Shown: one piece after another, positions 36,956 to 43,961 of the stretch
How the letters are laid out: each line of letters starts with the position of its first letter
Position numbering within the stretch: position 1 is the first letter of the stretch
Source: Plantactinospora endophytica
GTDB lineage: Bacteria; Actinomycetota; Actinomycetes; Mycobacteriales; Micromonosporaceae
Length of the DNA: 64,000 nucleotides
NCBI RefSeq assembly: GCF_016862915.1
Contig: NZ_BONW01000021.1
Location: forward strand, 434,001 to 498,000
Direction: 5' to 3'
The notes under the pieces: generated by a model
Told to the model about the DNA's origin: nothing
Databases searched by the model: none
Seen by the model: the letters and a program-made list of their open reading frames with translations, nothing else
Position numbers and translations under genes: made by a program

Positions 36956-37702
36956 TCAGACGCGTTGCCAGAGCGCCGGGACGTTCGGCGGTTCCCAGCC
37001 GGCGATGGCGGTGTGCGGCTGGAGGCAGCGGTACGTCGCGCCGCCGTAGGTCACCTGGCTGCCGACCTGGTACGCCGTACCGGCCCGCCAGGTTCCGCCG
37101 GCCGGCGGCGGTGCGGTGGTGGGCGGCGGGGTGGTCGGGTTGTTCGTCCGGGTGGGGGTGGGGTTCGGGTTGGGGTTGCCTCCACCGCCGCCGATCTGGA
37201 GGTCGACGCAGACGTAGAAGGCGTTCGCGGTGTCGGCGACGTTCCAGACCGCCAGCAGCTTCTGCCGGCCGCTCCGGCCGCCCATGTTGACGGTGTGCTG
37301 GACGGTCGCGCCGGGCTGGCGACCACCGTCGTCGAAGACGGCGATCCGGGAGCCGCCGATGTAGTACTCCCAGAGGCTGGTGGCGTGCCGGGCGGTCAGT
37401 ACCCAGTTGAAGTTGACCGTCTGCCCGACCGAGGTGGCCGGCCAGGGCCGGCTGTCGTCGTTGAGCACCGCGAAGTGCCCGATGTTGGCGTGGCAGTTGC
37501 GCAGCCCCTTCGGGCCCTCGACACTCTGCGGCTCCCACTGGATCTGACCGCAGTCGAACGACACCGCCCGCTGCGCACAGAGGGCCTGACGGCTCGGCGG
37601 CGACGAGATGTACCCGTGCGCCTGGGCGGCCTGCGGGGCCACGAGGAGGGCGGAGAGGACGGTCGCCACCGTCGTCACCGCCAGGACCACGGTTCTTCGC
37701 AT
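36956..37702 (-). CDS. AA10 lytic polysaccharide monooxygenase with chitin-binding module
   Basis: A 248-aa secreted copper enzyme that cleaves chitin or cellulose oxidatively. The signal peptide ends at AQA, leaving His1 of the mature protein (HGYISSPPSR). The second copper His is in TARHATSLWEYY, and the axial Phe region is ANAFYVCVDL. A Gly/Asn/Pro/Thr linker of about 30 residues joins a C-terminal CBM5/12-type module (WRAGTAYQVGSQVTYGGATY, then CLQPHTAIAGWEPPNVPALW). The domain combination suggests chitin as substrate. The start is preceded by AAGGAG, and the 50 bp upstream are AT-rich (for example ATAAAAGAAAGATTC), probably the promoter. Confidence 0.92.
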   Translation of the reverse strand: MRRTVVLAVTTVATVLSALLVAPQAAQAHGYISSPPSRQALCAQRAVSFDCGQIQWEPQSVEGPKGLRNCHANIGHFAVLNDDSRPWPATSVGQTVNFNWVLTARHATSLWEYYIGGSRIAVFDDGGRQPGATVQHTVNMGGRSGRQKLLAVWNVADTANAFYVCVDLQIGGGGGNPNPNPTPTRTNNPTTPPPTTAPPPAGGTWRAGTAYQVGSQVTYGGATYRCLQPHTAIAGWEPPNVPALWQRV

Positions 37703-37970
37703 CGTGGGCTCCTTACTTCATCGGGAAGGTCTCCTCAACATAAAAGAAAGATTCTTAACAGTAAATACCCACCGGCAACATTCGTCGATGGATTGCCGGC
37801 AACCCGGGTCACCCGCCGACCCGGCGACCGGCGTCCCCCGGCCCGGTTGCGAGGTGTCGGCCAGCCGACAGGAACCGGGGTGCAACCGGTCTCCGGGGAT
37901 CGACGTGTCTTGCCCGCAACAGGGAACGGGGGGACCGACCGCCCGTCCAATGTGGAATTGGAGGACAGTC

Positions 37971-38924
37971 ATGAGCAGCAACAGGACCCGCCGGTTGACC
38001 GCCGGTGTACTCGGTGCCGCGACCGCCGTCGCCACTCTCGCCATGGCGCCGGCCGCGCAGGCCGCGCCCCGGGACGGCCTGCTGCCGCAGCAGCGGGACA
38101 CCTCGGTCACCGTCGGCCGGCTGGTGCTCGAACCGACCGACCGGGGCTACCGGGGCAGCGTGCCGCTGACGATCTCCTACCGGGGCACCGGGACGGCGGA
38201 CCTGTCGGTGAGCATCGTCGAGCCGGTCGCCGGCGCCTTCGAGGACATCGACTTCGGCATGCCCTGCTTCTACGGGGAGCGGCCGGGCGAGCTGCGCCGG
38301 AACATCGACTGCTGGGACCAGATCCAGGGCGGCGACCACCGTACGCACACCATCGAGTTCGAGGTGCTGACCGAGACCCAGGCGTACGCGATGTCGGCGG
38401 CCGGCGGCGCGGTCACCGTGACCACCACCGACTCCCAGCCGCTCACCATCACCAAGGGCTTCGACACGGTGTTCCGGTCCACCACCGGCTCGCTGCGCAA
38501 CCCGAGGCCCTACGTGCAGGACACCCAGACCGACGCGTCGGTCGCCGCCGGCTCGGCCACCCTGGTACGCCAGCCGGACGGCAGCTACCTCGGCCGGCTC
38601 CCGGTCACCGTCCGGTACGAGGGCGACGCCCCGCACGACGGTCTCCAGCTCGAATCGGTGCTGCCGGCCGGGGTGCAGCTCGACAGCATCGAGCCCTCGG
38701 ACGTCTGCGCCTACCCGTGGTGCTCGGTCCCGGGCGGCGAGTTCATGCAGGGCGAGGAGCGTTCGGTGGAGCTGGTGTTCACCGCACCGGTCGGCACCAC
38801 CGCCGGTGACCTCGGTACCGGCTCCGTGGTGCTGCACAGCAGCTACTTCACCGAGGTGTCCGATGTGGACCCCTCCGACAACACGACCGGATTCACCATC
38901 ACCGCCGTTGACGGCGCTGCCTAG
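37971..38924 (+). CDS. Secreted two-domain beta-sandwich protein
   Basis: A 317-aa exported protein. The signal peptide ends at AAQAAP near residue 27. The rest seems to be two copies of an Ig/DUF11-like domain. Each begins with a similar strand pattern (DRGYRGSVPLTISYRG and DGSYLGRLPVTVRYEG) and each contains one Cys pair (CFYGERPGELRRNIDC; CAYPWC). The same pattern occurs in the ectodomain of the membrane protein two genes downstream. There is no anchor motif. The ATG has GGAGGACAG upstream. The sigma-factor gene follows 112 bp later on the same strand, so the two may share a transcript. Confidence 0.65.
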   Translation: MSSNRTRRLTAGVLGAATAVATLAMAPAAQAAPRDGLLPQQRDTSVTVGRLVLEPTDRGYRGSVPLTISYRGTGTADLSVSIVEPVAGAFEDIDFGMPCFYGERPGELRRNIDCWDQIQGGDHRTHTIEFEVLTETQAYAMSAAGGAVTVTTTDSQPLTITKGFDTVFRSTTGSLRNPRPYVQDTQTDASVAAGSATLVRQPDGSYLGRLPVTVRYEGDAPHDGLQLESVLPAGVQLDSIEPSDVCAYPWCSVPGGEFMQGEERSVELVFTAPVGTTAGDLGTGSVVLHSSYFTEVSDVDPSDNTTGFTITAVDGAA

Positions 38925-39036
38925 TATGACGGTCGTCGACGCCCGGCCCCTGGCACTCCAGGGGCCGGGCGGCTCCGTCGTAACCCGGCCGGTCACCCGC
39001 CCGGCGGGCACGCGGAACGCTCACGGGGAGACGAAT

Positions 39037-39591
39037 GTGCAGGCTGAGGAGTTGGCGCCACGGTTCGACGACGTCTACCGGGCCCACTTCCAGACCCTCG
39101 TGGTCCAGCTCTACGCGTACGTCGGGGACATGACCGAGGCGCAGGACCTGGTGCAGGAGGCGTTCAGCCGCGCCTGGCCACGGTGGGACAAGATCGCCCA
39201 GTACGACGACCCGGTCGCCTGGGTCCGCCGGGTCGCCTGGAACACCGCCACCAGCCGGTGGCGCCGACTGCGTACCGCCCGGAAATACCTGGAACGGCAA
39301 CGGCCGGAGAACGTACCCGGACCCGGCCCGGACCGGGTGGCCCTGGCGGCGGCGCTGGCGACCCTGCCGGCGAACCAGCGCCGGGCCGTGGTGCTGCACC
39401 ACATGGCGGACCTGTCGATCAACGAGATCGCCCTGGAGTGCGAGGTCGCGCCCGGCACCGTCAAGTCCTGGCTGCACCGGGCGCGGATCGCGCTCGCCGC
39501 CCGGCTGGGCGAGACTGGTGCCGATCGCCCGGCCAGCGCCGGGACCGGCCCGAAACCGCCGGAGCCGACCAGCCGGATGGAGGTGATCTGA
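39037..39591 (+). CDS. SigE-family ECF RNA polymerase sigma factor
   Basis: A 184-aa sigma-70 factor of the SigE-type ECF family. Region 2 runs over residues 10-80 (YRAHFQTLVVQLYAYVGD, AQDLVQEAFSRAWPRWDKI, DDPVAWVRRVAWN). Region 4 is at residues about 105-155 (LAALPANQRR-like, seen as LATLPANQRRAVVLHHMAD, then GTVKSWLHRAR). The GTG start at 39037 follows GGGGAG. The C-terminal tail is Pro-rich. One base separates its stop from the start of the downstream membrane-protein gene, so the two are coupled, as for a sigma factor and its anti-sigma partner. Confidence 0.9.
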   Translation: MQAEELAPRFDDVYRAHFQTLVVQLYAYVGDMTEAQDLVQEAFSRAWPRWDKIAQYDDPVAWVRRVAWNTATSRWRRLRTARKYLERQRPENVPGPGPDRVALAAALATLPANQRRAVVLHHMADLSINEIALECEVAPGTVKSWLHRARIALAARLGETGADRPASAGTGPKPPEPTSRMEVI

Positions 39592-39592
39592 C

Positions 39593-40474
39593 GTGGACGA
39601 GCTGGACCCGAACACGATCCGGCGACTCGACGCGGCGTTCGCCGACCTCCGCAGCGACGCGCTCGACCGGGTCGTCGAGCCCAACCCGGACGCCCCCCGG
39701 CGGATCGCCTACCGGCGTACCCGCAACCGGGTCACCGCCGCCGGAACGCTCGCCGTGGCGGTGGTGGCCGGCAGCGTGATCGGCATCCTCGGCACCAACG
39801 GCACCGGACCGCCCGACCCGCCGGTCGCCAGCACCCCGAGCCACACCGCCGGGCCGGAGACCATTGCGCCGTCCGCTTCGCCGTCCGGCTCGCCGTCGGC
39901 CACCCCGTCGGGTTCGCCGTCCCCGGGCGCTAGCGGCACGCCGAGCGGTACGCCCAGCCCGACGGCACCGCGCAACACCCCGGCCAATCCGGCGCCGACC
40001 CGCCCGGACCCCGGCCAGGCCCCGGAACCGGACGAGCCGGACCGGCCGACGGACCTGGTCTTGACCGGCCCGGCCGAGGTGACCCTCACCCCGTCCAACG
40101 GCAGGTACGCCGGCACCCTCCAGATCGTGGTCCGCAACCGGGGCGAGCAGCCGTACGACGCGAACGGGCTGACCATGGTGGAGCCGCTGGAGGTGGAGAC
40201 CCGGTTCGACGACAGCGAGTTCGGCGGCTGCTTCTTCACCGACCAGGACAGCCGGACCCGCACCTCGGAGTGCACCGGCTTCAGCCGGGTCCCGTCCGGC
40301 GGTTCACAGACCAGCACCTTCGCGATCACCGTCGACGTGGCGCCGACGCCCGGCACCCGGACGATCGACGGCTACCGACTGACCATACGCAGCAACCTCG
40401 ACGGCAGGTTCCTGACCGACGAGACTCCCGGCAACAACACCATCACGGTACGGCTGCGGCTGACCGGCGGCTGA
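39593..40474 (+). CDS. Single-span membrane protein, candidate anti-sigma factor
   Basis: A 293-aa protein with a GTG start. Residues 1-46 are cytoplasmic and helical (MDELDPNTIRRLDAAFADLR), residues about 48-66 form one membrane span, and residues 70-150 are a Ser/Pro/Thr-rich linker. Residues about 155-293 form an extracellular domain that resembles the modules of the secreted protein at 37971 (NGRYAGTLQIVVRNRG, with a Cys pair at FGGCFF and SECTGF). It has no zinc-type anti-sigma motif. The position after the sigma factor and the topology suggest that it senses an outside signal and controls the sigma factor. That is inference. Confidence 0.65.
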   Translation: MDELDPNTIRRLDAAFADLRSDALDRVVEPNPDAPRRIAYRRTRNRVTAAGTLAVAVVAGSVIGILGTNGTGPPDPPVASTPSHTAGPETIAPSASPSGSPSATPSGSPSPGASGTPSGTPSPTAPRNTPANPAPTRPDPGQAPEPDEPDRPTDLVLTGPAEVTLTPSNGRYAGTLQIVVRNRGEQPYDANGLTMVEPLEVETRFDDSEFGGCFFTDQDSRTRTSECTGFSRVPSGGSQTSTFAITVDVAPTPGTRTIDGYRLTIRSNLDGRFLTDETPGNNTITVRLRLTGG

Positions 40475-40484
40475 CCGACCGGCT

Positions 40485-40564
40485 CCCGTCGGTCGGCTCG
40501 GCCAGCCGGTGGCCCGCTCACCGGCCCGCCCCGTCGGTCGGCTCGGCCCGGTCGTCCGCTCACC
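40485..40564. repeat. Duplicated 3' end of the PLP decarboxylase gene
   Basis: Two copies, about 38 and 35 bp, at a period of 45 bp: 40485-40522 and 40530-40564. Both begin CCCGTCGGTCGGCTCGG and end in CCGCTCACC. The second holds the decarboxylase stop codon (TCA on the plus strand at 40560-40562). Confidence 0.75.
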
Positions 40565-42029
40565 AGCCGGGGCGCTGGAGCAGGCCGAGGAACTCGGCGA
40601 GCAGCCGTTCCCGGACCGGGATCGGTGCGGCGTCGAGCAGGGTGTTCACCGGCGCCATCCGCTCCGGCGGCCGGCCGGCGGCGGCCGGGTCCAGGCCCAG
40701 CCCGCCGGCCACCCCGGCGACGAGTTCCGGGGTGAGCTGCTCCGGAGTCAGCGCGCCGAGCGTGCCCAGCAGTTCGGCAGGCAACTCCACCGGCCCGAGC
40801 CGTCGGGCGTCCGCCACCGCCGTCCGCAGGTCCGCGCCGAACTCCGCCACCCGGGGCGCCACCGAGGCGGTCACCGAGAGGTGGATGTTGGCCGGCAGGC
40901 CGCCGTACGACAACTGGGGCTGGGTGTGCCAGCCGCGCCGGGTCAGCTCGTCGGCCAGGACGAAGAGGCTCAGCCCCGGGTCGGTACTGGTGAAGCAGAC
41001 CACCGTCGACTCCGGCTCGGCGACCAGCCGCAGACCGTCCACTTCGGAGACGGCGCCGGCCAGTCCGCGTACCGCCGTCAGGGCCTGCTCGGCCAGGGTC
41101 AGGTAACCGGCGTCGCCGAGGTGCCGCAGGGTGGCGTACGCGGCGGCGATCGGGCCGCCGGAGCGGGTGGACGAGATCACCGGATTGACCATGGTGTAGC
41201 CGGGCCAGCCGGCGAAGGCGAAGTACTGCGACCGGCGCAGTTCCGGATCGCGGTGCAGCAGCACGGAGACGCCCTTCGGCGCGTACGCGTACTTGTGCAG
41301 GTCCACCGAGATCGAGGTGACCCCGGGCAGCGTGAAGTCGAACGGCGGCACCGGCACACCGAGCCGGCGCAGGTACGGCAGCGTCCAGCCGCCGAAGCAG
41401 GCGTCCACATGACAGCGCACCCCGGCCGTGGCGGCCACCTCGGCAATCTCGGCGACCGGGTCCACCACCCCGTACGGGTACGACGGCGCCGAGCAGGCGA
41501 CCAGTACGGTCTCCGGGCCGATCGCGGCGCCGACGTCCCCGGGCGCGGGGCGCAGCGTCTCCGGCGACACCGGCACCTGGTCCAGGACGACCCCGAGGTA
41601 GTGCGCCGCCTTGGCGAACGCGGCGTGCCCGCTGGTCGGCACCACCAGCCGGGGCCGGGCCACCTCGGGGCGGGCGTCCCGGGCCGCCTTGACGGCCAGG
41701 ATCAGCGACTCGGTGCCGCCGCCGGTGACACTGCCGACGACCCCCGGCGCCGCCGTGCCCGGCCCGCCGCCGAGCAGTTGGGCAGCCGCGCCGACGAGTG
41801 CGTTCTCCAACGCCAGCAGGGACGGGAACGCGGTCGGGTCCAGCCCGTTGACGTGCGCCGACAGCGCGTACGCCGCGTTCGCCAACTCGTCCAGCCCCGG
41901 CACGGCCGAGTCGTAGACGTAGGCGAAGAGCCGGCCACCGTGCGTCGGCAGGTCCGCGGCGCGCAGGTCGCGAAGTTCGGCCAGCACCTTGTCTGCGGGT
42001 ACGCCCTCCGCCGGTAACGCCTCGATCAT
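40560..42029 (-). CDS. PLP-dependent decarboxylase/lyase, group II type
   Basis: A 489-aa PLP enzyme of the group II decarboxylase fold, closest in pattern to sphingosine-1-phosphate lyase and related amino-acid decarboxylases. The PLP-binding Lys lies in SVDLHKYAYAPKG, the cofactor Asp region is HVDACFGGW, and VTGGGTESLILAVKAARDA is the N-terminal substrate/phosphate loop. The start MIEALPAEGVPADKVLAEL at 42029 matches the family. A longer upstream frame has no similarity. The substrate is unknown. No obvious partner gene is adjacent. A GntR-type regulator gene lies 127 bp upstream on the same strand. Confidence 0.82.
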   Translation of the reverse strand: MIEALPAEGVPADKVLAELRDLRAADLPTHGGRLFAYVYDSAVPGLDELANAAYALSAHVNGLDPTAFPSLLALENALVGAAAQLLGGGPGTAAPGVVGSVTGGGTESLILAVKAARDARPEVARPRLVVPTSGHAAFAKAAHYLGVVLDQVPVSPETLRPAPGDVGAAIGPETVLVACSAPSYPYGVVDPVAEIAEVAATAGVRCHVDACFGGWTLPYLRRLGVPVPPFDFTLPGVTSISVDLHKYAYAPKGVSVLLHRDPELRRSQYFAFAGWPGYTMVNPVISSTRSGGPIAAAYATLRHLGDAGYLTLAEQALTAVRGLAGAVSEVDGLRLVAEPESTVVCFTSTDPGLSLFVLADELTRRGWHTQPQLSYGGLPANIHLSVTASVAPRVAEFGADLRTAVADARRLGPVELPAELLGTLGALTPEQLTPELVAGVAGGLGLDPAAAGRPPERMAPVNTLLDAAPIPVRERLLAEFLGLLQRPGW

Positions 42030-42155
42030 GGCGGCCACCGTAACAGTCGAAACATGGCGTACGAGCCCGTCAAACACGCAGACCACGGCACGGTTCCCTG
42101 CCGTCGTCGCGGAGATTCGCGCGGGGGTGGCGGGCTGAAGGCCGAAGCGGGACGG

Positions 42156-42374
42156 TCAGCGTTCCCGGACGTACACCCCGACGCCGGGCAGCGTCTCCGT
42201 GATGCCCTTGGCGCGAAGGTTCTGCATGGCCCGGTCGATCACCGGCTCCGTAACGCCGTAGTGCTCGATCAACTCCCGTCGGCTGGGCAGCCTGGAACCG
42301 GGCGGGAACTCTCCCGCCTCGATCCGTTTCTCCAGGTCATCGGCTATTTCCTCATAGCGGTAGCGCGGTGGCAC
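42156..42374 (-). CDS. Small GntR-type winged-helix DNA-binding protein
   Basis: A 72-aa protein made only of a GntR winged helix-turn-helix (YEEIADDLEKRIEAGEFPPG, LPSRRELIEHYGV, then AMQNLRAKGITETLPGVGVY). The GTG start has GGAGGG 6 nt upstream. A start 16 codons earlier is less well supported. There is no effector domain, so the protein is a minimal DNA-binding unit. Small GntR proteins of this type occur on actinomycete plasmids and integrative elements but also on chromosomes. The target is unknown. It precedes the decarboxylase gene on the same strand. Confidence 0.75.
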   Translation of the reverse strand: MPPRYRYEEIADDLEKRIEAGEFPPGSRLPSRRELIEHYGVTEPVIDRAMQNLRAKGITETLPGVGVYVRER

Positions 42375-42499
42375 GGTGATCCCTCCGGTCGGCACCTCTA
42401 GGGAATCACCAGAGGGAAGCATCGACTACCCACCGGGAGGTGCTGGGCCGCCAGGGTGGCGTACGACCGGCTTGCCACCGACTGGCGGAAGTGACCCCG

Positions 42500-43891
42500 C
42501 TACCGCTCGGTACCGGGATCCGACGCGGCGGCGAGCCGTTCCGGGGTGAGGTCGTAGTTGCGCATGGCGAGCAGGGCGAGCCCGACCAGCAGGGCGGGCA
42601 GCACGGAGAAGCCGATCAGCACCCCGGCGCGGGCGGTACCGGACTGGGCCGCCGCCTCACCGGTCGACGAGGAGACGTATCCGGACAGTTGCAGCACCAG
42701 GCCGTAGATGCCCGGCCCGAGGGCCAGCCCGAAGGTCTCGCCGGCCGTCCACACCCCGGTGAAGACTCCCGCCTGGCGGCGGCCGGTACGCGCGGTGTCG
42801 TACGCGACGCAGTCCGGCATCATCGCCATCCCGAAGACCTGCTGACCGGCGTACCCGCAGCCGATCGCCGCGACGACCAGGTAGACCGCCGGGGCCGGCA
42901 GTACCGGCGCGGCGGCCAGGGCCAGCGCGCCGGCCGCGAAGAGCAGCGACGCGTACGCGAACGCCCGGGGCTTGCCCAGCCGGGCACCGGCCCGGCTCCA
43001 CAGCGGCATCACCAGCAGTGCCGGCCCGACGAAGCAGCCGAAGAGCAGCGTCGGCCCGGTCTCCGGATCGCGCAGCACATGTTCGGCGAAGTAGTTGACC
43101 CCGGCCAGCACGGTCGCGATGCCGGCCGCCTGGATCACGAAACAGATCAGCAGCAGCCGGAACGGCCGGTTGGCGGCGACGATCGCGAGCTGGGCCCGCA
43201 GGCTCGGTTCGCTGGCCACCACCGTTCCGGTCGGGGCGGCCCGGGTGCCGAGGAACGCGCCGACCGCACCGACCACGATCAGCACCGCCACGAAGAGTCC
43301 CAGCCAGCGGTGCCCGGCCACCCCGTCGCCACCGGCGGTCACCACCACCGGGGCGAGCGCGCCGGAGACCAGGATGGCCAGCGCGAGTACCGCGATCCGC
43401 CAGGTCATCAGCCGGGTCCGCTCGGTGTAGTCGTCGGTCAGCTCGGCCGGCATGGCGACGTACGGGACCTGGAAGAAGGCGAACGCGGTCGCGGTGAGCA
43501 GGAACGCCACCGCGACGTAGCCGGCGGCGGCCGGGCCGGGCGGGAACGGTGCCGCGAAGATGGCGGCGAAGAGGACGGCGAGGCCGAGCCCACCGCCGAG
43601 CAGGTACGGCCGGCGGGCGCCCCAGCGCGACCGGGTCCGGTCGGAGATCCGGCCGGCGACCGGGTTCACCAGCACGTCCCAGGCTTTCGGCAGCAGCACC
43701 AGCAGGGCGGCCAGCCCGGCGGCCACGCCCAGGGTGTCGGTCAGGTACGGCAGCAGCACCAGCCCGGGTACCGTGCCGAAGGCGCCGGTGGCCAGCGAAC
43801 CGAGGGCGTACCCGGCGTGCACCCGGCGCGGCAACCCAGGGGTTTCGGCGGAATCGGCGGAACCGGCGCGGGTGTCGGGCACGACGTCCAT
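42500..43891 (-). CDS. MFS transporter, GPH (sugar:cation symporter) type
   Basis: A 463-aa transporter with 12 spans. The N-terminal block LPYLTDTLGV and the loop MPAELTDDYTERTRLMTWR are characteristic of the glycoside-pentoside-hexuronide symporter family, as is RISDRTRSRWGARRPYLLGG. The start MDVVPDTRAG at 43891 was chosen over a longer frame that adds only an Arg/Ser-rich stretch. Substrates of the family are sugars or sugar acids coupled to H+ or Na+. No sugar-metabolism genes flank it. It is downstream of the M14 peptidase gene on the same strand. Confidence 0.83.
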   Translation of the reverse strand: MDVVPDTRAGSADSAETPGLPRRVHAGYALGSLATGAFGTVPGLVLLPYLTDTLGVAAGLAALLVLLPKAWDVLVNPVAGRISDRTRSRWGARRPYLLGGGLGLAVLFAAIFAAPFPPGPAAAGYVAVAFLLTATAFAFFQVPYVAMPAELTDDYTERTRLMTWRIAVLALAILVSGALAPVVVTAGGDGVAGHRWLGLFVAVLIVVGAVGAFLGTRAAPTGTVVASEPSLRAQLAIVAANRPFRLLLICFVIQAAGIATVLAGVNYFAEHVLRDPETGPTLLFGCFVGPALLVMPLWSRAGARLGKPRAFAYASLLFAAGALALAAAPVLPAPAVYLVVAAIGCGYAGQQVFGMAMMPDCVAYDTARTGRRQAGVFTGVWTAGETFGLALGPGIYGLVLQLSGYVSSSTGEAAAQSGTARAGVLIGFSVLPALLVGLALLAMRNYDLTPERLAAASDPGTER

Positions 43892-43961
43892 GGCCCGGGA
43901 ACGTACGCGAGAGTGGCCGGTCGACGTATCCGCCGACCGGCCACCGCGCACCCGGGTCAGG

